The position numbers and the translations under genes are program-made. From the NCBI GenBank assembly GCA_002189035.1, contig NEEC01000017.1:1426001-1490000 (forward strand): DNA of 64,000 bases, read 5' to 3'. Below, piece after piece: positions 26,530 through 37,107 of the stretch (positions are counted from its first letter, which is position 1; each line of letters starts with the position of its first letter). The stretch comes from Utricularia gibba (lineage: Eukaryota > Streptophyta > Magnoliopsida > Lamiales > Lentibulariaceae). The notes beneath the pieces were generated by a model. It was not told where the DNA came from. It made no database searches and saw nothing but the letters and a program-made list of their open reading frames with translations.

Positions 26530-28079
26530 ATGATCGGACTTACAGTTCTTGCTCGTGAATCACTGTTTCAGGCTTTGAGAATCGTTAAGGACGACGAGGT
26601 TTCCCCTGATCCACCCTTTCTCGAAACCTACAAGACCCTTTTCGCCGCCGCCGGTGACCTGAAAAAGACCCCGGTTGCCATGGATGAGTGTAGGTTACCG
26701 GTCATCGATCTGGGGCGGTTGATGCTGGGGGAGTCTGGGAGGAGATCTTGTGAGGAGGATATATGTGAGGCCGCTAGAGAATGGGGTTTCTTTCAGGTCG
26801 TTAACCATGGGATCCCGAGCGAAGTATTGGAGAAAATGAGGAAGGAACAGGTTTCGGTGATGACGAAGCCGTTCAGGGAGAAGATCCACGGAGGCGATCT
26901 GGGCTTCTCCGCCGGGAGTTACCGTTGGGGAACCCCTGCGCTACTCGTTTGAACCAGCTGTCCTGGTCGGAGGCCTTCCACGTCCGCATAAGCGACGTCG
27001 TCGACTCCCCTGTCATCAACGATCTCCGGTACGCACCTCCGTTGCTATTAGTGGAAAACCTTTGAAAAGGCAATCAATTGGACTAATTACTAATTACTGC
27101 CCTGCTAGGGTTTGGTATTTCTAGATTTGGTGCTTTTTAGAATTTTCTGAAACTTTAGTGGCGAAACTGTAATTTAGGGTAGAATATGTCGGAGACACGG
27201 CCGCCGGCATGTGCCTGATCCTGAGACATCGGCGCTGGTCTGGATTTCCCTCACGTGCTGCTGCTGAATGATCACATTCCCATTAACATATCGATTACAA
27301 AGATTCTAAACTATCTTCATAAATTGAATAATCATATGATTTTACATTGAATTTGCTCATTTTCCTAATGTATAACGTGAATAAGATAATGTTGGATTCA
27401 GATGGGCGATGAGAGAGTTCTCAACGCGGGTGCCGGAAGTGTGTTACAGGCTGTTGGACATCCTGGCGGCGGAGATCGGCGAGAACTCCAGCTTCTTTCG
27501 AGACACATGTCTGCCGGCGAGCTGCTATCTCCGGCTGAACCGGTATCCGGCATGCCCCAAAGCACCCCAGGTTCTGGGCATAACTCCTCACACGGACAGC
27601 GACTTCATCACGGTGCTCCACCAGGACCACATCGGCGGGCTTCAGCTCCTCCGGGACGGGAAATGGATCGCCGTGAAACCTAACCCCGACGCCCTCATCA
27701 TTAACATCGGGGATCTCTTTCAGGTGCCAAGTTTAGAGTTAAATAATAACCTGAGAGTTGTTCATCATCCATCTGCTTCCTCTGTAATGGCTCTTCAAAT
27801 GTGGTGGTGGTTGGGTGTTGTGCGGCGCAGGCATGGAGCAACGACGTGTACAAGAGTGCGAAGCACAGGGTGGTGGCGAATCCCACGACGGAGAGGTTCT
27901 CGACGGCCTTCTTTCTCTGCCCATCTTACGACACGGTGATACGAGGGGTTGCCGGAGAGCCGGTGTACCGGAGCTTTAGCTTCGGCGAGTACAGGAAACA
28001 GGTGCAAGAAGATGTTAGGGTTTTTGGTGACAAAGTGGGGCTCTCAAGGTTTCTTCACCAGCCGAATAGAAGGACCTAG
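26530..28079 (+). CDS. GA2OX8: Gibberellin 2-beta-dioxygenase, GA2ox8 type (C20-GA class), with a one-base frameshift in exon 1
   Basis: Three exons, 26530-27028, 27402-27723 and 27831-28079. Restoring one base gives 356 residues. It is an Fe(II)/2-oxoglutarate dioxygenase that would 2-beta-hydroxylate, and so inactivate, C20 gibberellins in the cytosol. Landmarks: LPVIDLGRL, REWGFFQVVNHGIP, FSAGSYRWGTP then TRLNQLSWSEAFHV (the block typical of GA2ox8), the iron ligands in HTDSDF and KHRV, and the 2-oxoglutarate arginine in RFSTAFF. The frame breaks in the C run at 26933-26936: as written it stops after WGTPALLV, but the next frame continues ATRLNQLSW and is conserved. The rest is clean, so an assembly error is more likely than pseudogenisation. 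Other 2-ODD families lack the SYRWGTP/LSWSEAFH pair. Confidence 0.85.
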
Positions 28080-29332
28080 AGAGTTCTAGACACCTCTCTG
28101 CTAGTAGACAATTTAGGTTCTATCCATTCTTGATGAATTGTCCCAAGTTTGTATGCATGTTTTTTTTTTCCTTTTTTTTTCTTGAAAAACCTTATTTCAA
28201 ATATAATTTTAAAATATGTATTTTAAACGTATATACTTTAAGTATATTATTAATTAAACAGCTTATTACAATCATTATAGAATCATTACTGATGCTGCAG
28301 CCCATCCATGTCTGGGCCCATGGGTCATCATTCCTACAAGCCCATTCATGTATTAACTTAAATTTTTAAGTTAAATTTAATAATTAATAAAAAATTTAAA
28401 AATTAGATGTTAAGATTTGGAATTTGATTGAGGTTCCTTCGGCTTTCCGGGTGCTGGCGTCTCAGCCGCCGCCGTGGCCCCATGAAATCACGAGGTGCGG
28501 TTAGCTGCTGCGGCGGCGGCTCATGTCTACTGCACAAGGGCCATGGGCATCGCGGTTCAGAACAGGTTCCTGGTTCCTTGTGCTGCGACCACGTCTCCGG
28601 CAGGGGGGCAGCGGCCAGGCGCCGGGAAACTTCTGGCGGCCTGTTCTCATGTGCGACTCCGCATGGCTGTGGGAACGCTGATCACCGACTCACGAGATAA
28701 AAGGATGGTTTTTGGCATTGGGATTGATTGGGGGTGTATGTGTTGAAATTAAGTATCACATCAATAACAATATACAATAAACATGAATTTCATTTAAAAA
28801 AATTAAATTCAATCGATTATTAATGATTTTAAATTTTTTATTTTATTATTATTTCTCGATGTATTTAAATCAATACGAAATGTATATTGATCATCCAAAT
28901 TATACCATAAGACAAATTTTTTGATATCATGATGAAATTTAGAATCTTATAGATAAAATAAGTACACGTAAAACCCAAATATATAAAAAAAAATATGAAT
29001 TACATTAGAAAAAAATGAAATCTAACGGATAGAATTTTTCTTATAATAAGGTAAGAGGGTCATGAGGCCCAGTTCCGTGATTGTCTCTCGCTGTCTGAAC
29101 TGAGTGCAGTAGGAAGCCCGTTCTTGGAAGGAAGCCCAAAAGTGGGTGGTTTCTGTCCGAACATTAGACCCTTATCGCTTGAAATCTCAGCATCTTCCCT
29201 CAGCCTCTCGTTTCTCTTGAGGATGATGACTGTTTCTACACCCCAATCAAGAAGAACTCACCATCTGTTGTTGCTCAAGACTTGATTTTGAACGCAAGAG
29301 CTCGACTGGTCTTGCTCTCTTCTCCTTCACCG
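28080..29332. other. Intergenic with an isolated GC-rich island
   Basis: AT-rich flanks surround a GC-rich island at about 28428-28740 that has overlapping open frames on the + strand but no domain I recognise. The last 250 bp are the ATPC1 promoter and leader; an upstream in-frame ATG exists at 29282. Confidence 0.5.
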
Positions 29333-30448
29333 ATGGCTGCTTCCAATCTGACAATGTGGGTATCCTCCAAGCCTGAAGCATCTTCCCTGTCCTCGCGCTC
29401 CTTCCTCGCCCCTCTTCCTCTTCATATCACTGGCGCCGGCGTCGCTGCATCGCCTTCCAGATCGACCCTAATCCAGTGTGGCCTCCGTGAGCTCCGTGAT
29501 CGGATTGATTCCGTTAAAAATACCCAGAAAATTACAGAGGCGATGAAGCTCGTCGCCGCGGCTAAGGTCCGGAGAGCCCAGGAAGCAGTCGTTAACGCTA
29601 GGCCGTTCTCGGAAACGCTCGTCGAAGTTTTGTATAACATAAATGAGCAGCTGGGTACAGAGGATATCGATGTTCCGTTGACAAAAGTTCGCCCTGTCAA
29701 AAAGGTTGCGTTGGTTGTCGTCACCGGAGATCGTGGTCTCTGCGGCGGATTCAATAACTCGATTATCAAGAAGGCGGAGGCGCGGATCAGGGATTTGAAA
29801 GCTCTCGGCCTGGAATACACCGTTATCAGCGTCGGCAAAAAGGGGAATTCTTATTTCATCCGTCGCCCACATATTCCGGTGGATAGATTTCTCGAAGGAA
29901 GCAACCTTCCAACGGCGAAGGAGGCTCAAGCGATCGCCGACGACGTGTTTTCCCTTTTCGTGAGTGAAGAAGTGGATAAAGTTGAGCTTCTCTACACCAA
30001 ATTCGTGTCTTTAGTGAAATCCGATCCAGTTATCCACACCTTACTACCGTTATCGCCCAGAGGAGAAATCTGCGACATAAACGGCATCTGCGTCGACGCG
30101 GCGGAGGACGAGTTTTTCCGATTAACTACAAGAGAAGGGAAGCTGACAGTAGAAAGAGACGTGATGCGCACAAAGACAGCCGACTTTTCACCAATCTTGC
30201 AATTTGAGCAGGACCCTGTTCAGATCCTGGATGCTTTGCTACCACTTTACCTCAACAGTCAGATTCTGAGATCTTTGCAAGAGTCTCTTGCGAGCGAACT
30301 TGCAGCGAGGATGAGTGCTATGAGTAATGCTACTGATAATGCAGTTGAGCTGAGGAAGAACTTGTCCAGGGTTTATAACAGGGCAAGACAAGCTAAGATC
30401 ACAGGTGAGATTCTGGAGATCGTTGCAGGAGCTAATGCTTTGACATGA
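29333..30448 (+). CDS. ATPC1: ATP synthase gamma chain, chloroplastic
   Basis: A single-exon gene of 371 residues. The gamma subunit is the rotor shaft of chloroplast CF1, coupling proton flow through CFo to ATP synthesis at the thylakoid. The start MAASNLTMWVSSKP matches the Arabidopsis transit peptide; an in-frame ATG 51 bases upstream (29282) is less likely. The mature protein begins near LRELRDRIDSVKNTQKITEA. VVTGDRGLCGGFNN and LLPLSPRGEICDING follow; the two cysteines of EICDINGICVDAAEDE form the thioredoxin-regulated disulphide that switches the enzyme off in the dark, a chloroplast-specific insertion. The C-terminal helix ends in ITGEILEIVAGANAL. Lack of introns agrees with plant ATPC genes. 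Intact. Confidence 0.97.
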   Translation: MAASNLTMWVSSKPEASSLSSRSFLAPLPLHITGAGVAASPSRSTLIQCGLRELRDRIDSVKNTQKITEAMKLVAAAKVRRAQEAVVNARPFSETLVEVLYNINEQLGTEDIDVPLTKVRPVKKVALVVVTGDRGLCGGFNNSIIKKAEARIRDLKALGLEYTVISVGKKGNSYFIRRPHIPVDRFLEGSNLPTAKEAQAIADDVFSLFVSEEVDKVELLYTKFVSLVKSDPVIHTLLPLSPRGEICDINGICVDAAEDEFFRLTTREGKLTVERDVMRTKTADFSPILQFEQDPVQILDALLPLYLNSQILRSLQESLASELAARMSAMSNATDNAVELRKNLSRVYNRARQAKITGEILEIVAGANALT

Positions 30449-31189
30449 GGTGAGAAGAACCCACAATCTGTGTAAGCTCTATTCTGGTTGTAACGTTTCT
30501 GCAACTGTTTTTTTCTGCTTTCATATGGACGTTGGAACATGTCTTGTTCAAATATATACATATTTGTAGTTAACAAGATGAGCAGTTCAAGAGATTCTAT
30601 ATCAGTACAGCACAGATTCTGTATTTTTCCATTTGTGCTCCATTGCTGCCTGGTTTACCTTTGAGTTAGTTAGTTGTCCCTTCGACCATGTCTTCCCTGG
30701 AGTACCATTCTGCAGGGTTTCAGAATAGTCATCTGGTTTCTACGAGGATCTTAGAGACATGAGGCCGTCACAGACTGAAACACCGCGTCTGCAGATTGAA
30801 CTGCATACATCACACTCACAGATTGAACGATGTATCTTCTGGTCTTCCTAACGAGCCCTCTTCCGGCGGAGCCCTCCACCGCCGGCCGTGTTTGCTGCAA
30901 TTCTCGAAATTTATTACAAGTAGTTTAGATGTACGATGAAGTATTCCAGAAACATGGAAACGATGCAAAACTTTCTTGCAAGAATAAGATGCACCTGAAC
31001 AATGTAAATCCATAACCATAATGGTCTCGAACAGAACGAACCAGCTCTCCAAAAAAGGAGAAACTAAAAGGACTCCACTGTGGAAGAACAAGGAAATCGA
31101 ACAGTGATCTGCGGTAACCATTTCTTTTTTTTTTTTTTTTACTGGGAATCCACTACAGTTGATATCAGTGAAGGAGCAACGTGAAACCC
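30449..31189. other. ATPC1 3' flank and probable 3' part of the MIR171 transcript
   Basis: It begins with the ATPC1 3' untranslated region (T-rich to about 30620). The remainder probably carries the downstream part of the minus-strand MIR171 primary transcript, including a poly-A/T tract near 31120-31140. The minus-strand frame at 30816-31235 resembles no known protein and overlaps the miRNA. Confidence 0.45.
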
Positions 31190-31325
31190 TAAGAAAGGAA
31201 ACAGGGTGATGAAACGTGATATTGGCACGGCTCAATCAAATAACAAAACCCTAGTTTGTATAGAGCATGGTTTCTCCGATTGAACCGCACCAATATCTCG
31301 TCGTCCGATCCATCCCATCGGAGAA
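31190..31325 (-). ncRNA. MIR171: MIR171 precursor hairpin (miR171b/c type)
   Basis: On the minus strand the 5' arm carries the star sequence at 31278-31298 (starts AGATATTGGTGCGG) and the 3' arm the mature miRNA at 31215-31235. The two 21-mers pair at 18 consecutive positions (three G-U wobbles), with an A-A mismatch at position 19 and 2-base 3' overhangs, separated by a 42-base loop. That is exactly the DCL1 duplex geometry. miR171 cleaves transcripts of HAIRY MERISTEM/SCL6-type GRAS factors. A TATA box sits just upstream. The boundaries given include short flanking pairing and are approximate; arm positions are exact. Confidence 0.93.
31215..31235 (-). ncRNA. miR171: Mature miR171 (21 nt, 3' arm)
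   Basis: Reads TTGAGCCGTGCCAAT...ATCACG on the minus strand, identical as far as I recall to the conserved plant miR171b/c sequence. The three-base-shifted form starting TGATTGAGCC is also present, so miR171a-register processing is possible. Confidence 0.92.
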
Positions 31326-31394
31326 GAGAGAAAGGGAGCAGCAGGCGAACCCAGAAAGATGTGCAGAACGTGTGGGAAGATGGAGAGACAAGGG

Positions 31395-31401
31395 ATTTAT
31401 A
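31395..31401 (-). promoter_or_regulatory. TATA box of MIR171
   Basis: The minus strand reads CTCTATAAATCCC, about 100 bp upstream of the 5' arm. A transcription start near 31365 would be expected. A TATA box at this spacing is typical of plant MIR genes. Confidence 0.6.
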
Positions 31402-31439
31402 GAGAAGACGGTTAACGTAAAGGAGGGGTGGCAAAGCAA

Positions 31440-32371
31440 ATAAGCATTAACTCAAAAGAGGGAGAGGCAAGGCAAGGCAACTGCGATTCTCAATTATGGG
31501 GTCGGGTCTAGAAGGAGCGCTTATCTATTGGATGTTCCTCAAACCCTATTCATTGTTCTTAAAAGACATGTGAGAAATTAGGTTTTGTCAGTTTTTGTTC
31601 CTCCTCTTCACAGGTCCACTTAATACCTATACACCACCAACATTTTGAGTCACAAAAACACTTTCTTTTGGAGGTTGCAGGTGCAAGTTCTCTAGATGCA
31701 TTGCTTCTTGTGGGTTGCATTGCATCATGCTGGAGCGGAACCCTAAAGCTCTGGTTTCTGGGATGGGGAAGGGAGGTGACTGGGGCGTGTAGCAGGGGAG
31801 GAGGAGGAGGAGGAGGAGTACTGTGGTTTATGCTAACAGTGTCACTGCATTGCGAATAACTAACTGTCTGAGAGTGTTGTCTGTGAAAATGAACTAAGCG
31901 AAGCACACTGCATTTAAAGGTTTAAACCCCACTGTCCATATTTCACGTGACGTTGCCTGCTTCTCTCTTCCATGAGCAAGGAACAGTGCATTAAGTGGTA
32001 ACCCCAAAAGCTTCTCATCCGCTTTTTACAGATTTGCAGGCATGGAAAAGTTTCTTCTCCTCTGTCCTTTCTGTTCTTTGCTTGTTTCCTTTTTAGTTTC
32101 TTCTATGGATTTGCGAAAAAAACCACCACCTTCAGGGATGTAATTCAGGAAAGGGGTGATTAGCAGTGGAAGATTACAGTTGTTGTTGATGACCAGAGAG
32201 AGTGATGGAGTAATCAGCTTCGGTTAGAGGGGAGACATGCAAAACCATATTGTTTTCTTTTGGATGGTATCTGGGCTCACAGCTCAATTCATGTACTTTC
32301 ATATCTTGAAAACTATTCAACTAGGTAATGGAGTTACAACTATTCAGTTCCTGTACATTACATGTGCATTT
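31440..32371. other. Intergenic: MIR171 upstream region and DUF1218 3' flank
   Basis: This likely contains distal MIR171 promoter sequence. A GGAGGAGG trinucleotide run lies near 31797-31818. The + frame at 31668-31859 has no recognisable domain. No gene is supported. Confidence 0.5.
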
Positions 32372-33140
32372 TTACACAGAAGCCACGGGGGGAAGTGGTG
32401 GTTCCAGCGGGTTCAAGGTCCTTTCTTCATGAAACGCAGCAGAGGAGTAGACGCAGTAAGTCACGGCAAACAAACCATGTATGAAACAAAGGATTCCTCC
32501 AAAAGACAGGAATCTTCTATCGTAAATCCCGCAGTTCCCTCTCGATCTCGAGTTGGCTAATGCTCCGAGACCAGAAGGGCAAAGGCAACAATGAACAACA
32601 CCCTGTTTGGTAACCACAAGAGAGATTTAGATAGGCAAACAGACAAGCTTGTTATTTGGCAGTGCTTGCTAGGGCTGTGAAATGAGAGCTTTTCTTACCA
32701 TGAGAAGACGAGGGAAACGACAGCAAGTTGTTTGTTAGAAGATGCACGTTGGAGCTCCTCTTTAGATCGAACAAAAACGAAGTGGGTGCTCAAATTAGTC
32801 ATAGCTTGAGCTAATGAAAGGAACACCACCGCAGCCATGCCTAGAGATAAAGCTCTGTAACTCGGGTCTTGGCATCTGATTATCCATACTCTCAAGGACC
32901 TCACCTGAAAAAAAAGGGGGAATCCCCGGCCGGAATTAAACTCTGTGTGTTCGAACTCTATAGCCTTCCCTTCACATAACAAGGATAATGCCACTGAAAC
33001 TATAGAGAGAGGACCTTGTTCTGGGCAATCTCAGCCTGAATCCCGAGAATCCCTGCAACGACGTCGAAGACGATGATCACAAGGCATGCGATGTAGACTC
33101 TGTAGTTCACTATGGACGAAGGAAATAAAGCTCTAGCCAT
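32372..33140 (-). CDS. DUF1218 four-helix membrane protein (MWL/DESIGUAL-type family), frameshifted in exon 3
   Basis: Three exons (high to low): 33015-33140, 32699-32904, 32372-32602. Restoring one base gives 187 residues. Four transmembrane segments are visible: YIACLVIIVFDVVAGILG, LSLGMAAVVFLSLAQAM, VVSLVFSW joined to VLFIVAFALLVS, and FGGILCFIHGLFAVTYCVY, with the conserved NCGIYDRRF before the last. DUF1218 proteins are plant endomembrane or plasma-membrane proteins; characterised members affect lignin (MWL1/2) or leaf bilateral symmetry (DEAL). In exon 3 the third helix and the NCGIYD block lie in different frames; one missing base in the C pair at 32565-32566 explains it. The alternative exon-3 frame gives a polar segment in place of the helix, so a frameshift is the better reading. 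Confidence 0.82.
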
Positions 33141-35134
33141 GGTAAAATGGGGATGCCATGACAGGGGAAAATGGTATTTAACACGTTAAGTATCGTGCAT
33201 GCCAAGGAAAATGAAATGCCATACTTTGCCTATGTTCAAGAATCAGAATAAAGGAAGCATACGCACGAGAAAAGGTCGGAAATGAATCCTGAAGAGCGCC
33301 GCACACGCAATGCGTTCAACCTGTGAAACAAAGAATCCACATTTTCGTTCATTACCAATGGATTCTACATTCGATTTCGATTTTATCGAAGGTCCAGACC
33401 TCTAACCTCGTATCCCCAAACGAAATAAAAATACCATAAGATTACGTGGTCTCCAAGAAGGTCCCCGGCGGAAGAACAGCCCGAATTGGACGATTCTGGA
33501 AGAAAAAAATGGAGTTCCTGGAATAAGCGAGAGGTTTGCCTTTGCCGCCACCGCGGCCATTTCCGGTATGCACACTGCACAGTGAAAGATGGTGCCCGCA
33601 AGATGATGACGTGGGCCATTTCTAATTGGGCTTTTACTCATCCAATTGGGCTTGTGGGTTGTCACGCAGACAAAAGCCCAACGAATGGAATTATCTTGCT
33701 TTTCTTTTTTTAAAATTATTTTTGGAAAAAATAAATCATGTTTATTTGATACTGATTTAGATTTATTATATATAAACAATGAATTGTGTGAAGAAAATAG
33801 TGCAAGATTGAATGTGGTATTAAATGTCATAATGTTGAACATGCATTATGAAATCTCATTATATTAAAATTATTATATTGAATTTTTAAAAATTAAAAAT
33901 TAAAAAGCAATTCCATTATTAAATTAAACTTTATTTCAAAATTTGGCACTCATTTGATATATTTTTTTTTTCTGGATTACCTGCAGGCTGCACCTATTGG
34001 GCACCTATGACCTATCTCTCCAAAAGTCAAAATTTGACCCATGGCCTCCACGTTTGACGGTCATCTATACGAGGAAATATTTGACTGTCCTTTCCCCTCC
34101 ACGTGTCTACTCGCCAATGGTTCCATTTATAACGGGGGATATATTTCTTTTAAATAAGGTAGTAAAAATTAGAATAATGCGAAATTGACTAATAATGAAT
34201 AATATTTTTTTATTATTTATATAACTCATGTGTTAATATAAACAAAAAAGTAATTAAACTTTCAAAAAATTCAAAATGTATTTGTTAATTCTTACCGTAC
34301 AAGTTTGATTCGATTTTCAAAACAAAGATTCACAGTTTTCACTTTTGATTTGAATTTTAGGGTGTGGTGAAACGAAGAAAGTGGATTAGGATATGGTGGT
34401 GTAGTGCCGTTGAGGTTGGAGATACAGTTCGAAGCTTTCCATGGGATTAGGCAGTGGGTTAGTTTTCTTGATCTTGATCATGAGTGATCTGCCAAATAAA
34501 CCACGTGCTGTTCCGCTTGCCTCGGGATTCGATTTATATTCTTTCCTTTTCTATTTAAAAGTCTCGTGATCACATTGTTTGACTTTTATTCAGCCTAACT
34601 TTCTTCTGGGTGTAGTAGTTTAATGTGTTTATCCGATTAAACAATCGGGGTGGTACACTTGTCTCGCCAAAAAAGGGGTACGAAAAGGTCTATTTTTCGT
34701 GGGTATCATTGGATCGCTACAGTTCCTTTGTTTTGAATCGGAGTGTGTCTAAATTTCTTATTAAAGTTTATGGCTTGATGTTGTATTTGAAGTTTGAGTA
34801 ATTGGGATTATCTTTACTTGCTCTGCGTGTTCTCATTCTTCGATTTTGAATGTTTTGGGTGGGTGGTCAAGTTACCATGGTTTACATGGATGGAGGGTAT
34901 CTAGAATATGGTAGGTTTGATTAGGCTTTATGGTGAGCTACTCGTACTTGTTTCCAGTGAATTCGAACCAACACTTAAAATTCACAATTTTTTTTCCCTT
35001 TCTGTCCATACAGAGGAGAAGCCATGGAGGATGGTCATTCAAAAAGCTCAGACGCAGCGGACCTTAAGAAGGTCTTACTTTCATCTTCCTCCTGAGTGCC
35101 TATTGAATTTATAGATGTTTTAAAAGAATGGTAT
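33141..35134. other. Intergenic between the DUF1218 and ENT genes
   Basis: It holds the DUF1218 leader (33141-33340), several GGGCTT/AGCCCA motifs around 33615-33680, an AT-rich block (33710-34350) and the ENT promoter and leader (34400-35134). In the leader an ATG at 35024 opens 23 codons that end in TGA at 35093, in frame with the ENT protein. Confidence 0.5.
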
Positions 35135-37107
35135 ATGGGACTTGCGCTGATGCCTTATTGGTCGAAATACCAGGGGAAGTTTCAGGCCATCGTGGTTTGT
35201 TGGTTTCTCGGACTTGGATCTCTTATATCATGGAACAGCATGTTAACCATTGGAGATTATTATTATCAGGTTTTCCCGGTAAGTTCATCAGTTGATCATG
35301 TGCTATGCCACCCTTCTGTATTGATTCCATAAGTTTGATATTTCTCTTTTATCTTGGACATTAGTATCAGTTTTTTTGTACGTGAAGGCATCAAGGGCCG
35401 TATCATGTTGATGATCATAATATGTCCTTCAATATTTTTTTGGTATACAGTCTCTAATGTTGCGCCGTGTCCCAGATGCTTATTCGCCATAGTGTTTTCT
35501 CTGTGTTGCAGAATTATCATCCATCAAGGGTCCTTACTCTGGTTTATCAGCCTTTTGCTGTGGGAACGATGGCCATTCTTGCATGTTACGAATCAAAGCT
35601 TAATACAAGGAAAAGAAACATATTTGGATACATACTTTTCTGCCTCAGCACCCTCGGTCTTCTTCTTGTAAGTGTTGCTTTCAGTAATCTTTGCTGTTCT
35701 TTTTGTATGAAGTATAAGTTGAACATTGTCCAACAGATAGATATAGGGACATCAGGGAGAGGTGGCATTGGGAATTATATTGGTGTTTGCGTTTTTGTTG
35801 CTGCTTTTGGTGTTGCTGATGCCCATGTTCAAGGTGGAATGGTGGGAGATTTAGCTTTCATGTGCCCTGAATTCAATCAGGTGAAAGGATCATCACTTCA
35901 ATCTACATCCAATTCTATGCGCCATGAAAAACACAACTTGTTTATCTTTACCCCTTATACCATTTCCTTTCTCAGTCCTTCTTTGCTGGGCTTGCTGCCT
36001 CCGGAGCTCTCACTTCCGCCTTACGGGTGATAACAAAAGCTTCATTTGATAGAACTGAAAATGGACTTCGCAAGGGAGTCGGTGAGTTACCAATTTCATC
36101 TCTGGACCTGATCATTTGATGTTACCTTTCTATGAGTTCCGTGAACATCCTTCCTTTATCTATCCAGTGCTGTTCCTGGCAATCTCAACCTTCTTTGAGT
36201 TCATATGCATTTTTCTTTACGCATTCGTGTTTGGGAAACTGCCTATTGTGAAGTACTTCCGCAAGAAGGCTGCCACACAAGGATCAAAGACTGTTTCAGC
36301 CGATCTTGCTGCTGTTGGTATCCATGCCTCAGTGGATGAAACGGTAAAACAGGTTCCTTTCATGCTCTTCTCTGTAAAAGGCTTGTTCTTTACATTCACA
36401 ACACTCCCATTCTTCCTTCAGGAGAAACAGGAGAGGTTAAGCAACAAGCAGCTGATATATAAGAACATCGATTATTGCATTGACCTCTATGTGATTTATG
36501 TCCTCACTCTGTCCATTTTCCCTGGATTTCTCTATGAGAACACCGGTAACCATGGATTAGGCTCATGGTATGTGAGATATACCAAAAACCGAAACCTGTT
36601 GGCATAATTCTCTTTGGGGGCTGACTGATGCTATGCTGATCATCTACAGGTACCCCATTCTCCTGATCGCAATGTACAATGTCTGGGATCTCATTGGGAG
36701 ATATGTGCCTCTCATTGAAAGCATCAAGATAGAATCACGAAAGGGCCTCTTGATCTCATGCTTCTCTCGGTTTCTGCTCATTCCTTGCTTCTACTTCACT
36801 GCCAAGTACGGGGACAAAGGCTGGATGATATTCCTCATATCGTTTCTGGGAATAACGAACGGGTATCTGACGGTCTGTGTGCTCTCAGTAGCTCCCAAAG
36901 GGTTCAAGGTGAGCAGCAAATCCATGAAGACAATGTGAACGAACCCACCTCATCATTCCAATCTGATGGAATCTCTCTATTTCTCTTTAACTGCAGGCGC
37001 CAGAGCAGAATGCTCTCGGCAACATCCTGGTGCTGTTTCTTCTCGGAGGCATATTCTCGGGCGTCGCTCTCGACTGGCTCTGGATCATCGGAAATGGGAC
37101 GTTCTAA
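35135..37107 (+). CDS. Equilibrative nucleoside/nucleotide transporter (ENT3-type, SLC29 family)
   Basis: Eight exons: 35135-35278, 35512-35667, 35737-35880, 35976-36081, 36168-36352, 36422-36567, 36650-36908, 36997-37107. They total 417 codons (416 residues), all in phase. ENTs move nucleosides across the plasma membrane or tonoplast, in plants usually with protons. Landmarks: KYQGKFQAIVV, GSLISWNSMLTIGDYYY, NYHPSRVLTLVYQPFA, FGVADAHVQGGMVGDL, SKTVSADLAAVGI (central loop), TLSIFPGFLYENTG, MYNVWDLIGRY, and the final LLGGIFSGVALDWLW, with about eleven hydrophobic helices. It resembles Arabidopsis ENT3 and its close paralogues; which one cannot be told. The start is uncertain: the frame is open back to 35096, directly after a TGA at 35093. 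Confidence 0.92.

Noticed and set aside
26530-28079. Calling the GA2ox, PPR and CCCH genes pseudogenes
   Set aside because: Every break is a single-base loss, mostly in C/G runs, with no other decay, which fits sequence error better.
15231-28079. A functional KNOX-gibberellin gene cluster
   Set aside because: KNOX factors do regulate GA2ox genes in other plants, but unrelated genes lie between and nothing in the sequence shows co-regulation; proximity is probably chance.
31189-31434. 81-residue minus-strand reading frame over the MIR171 region
   Set aside because: It starts upstream of the TATA box and spans the hairpin; the microRNA explains the conservation.
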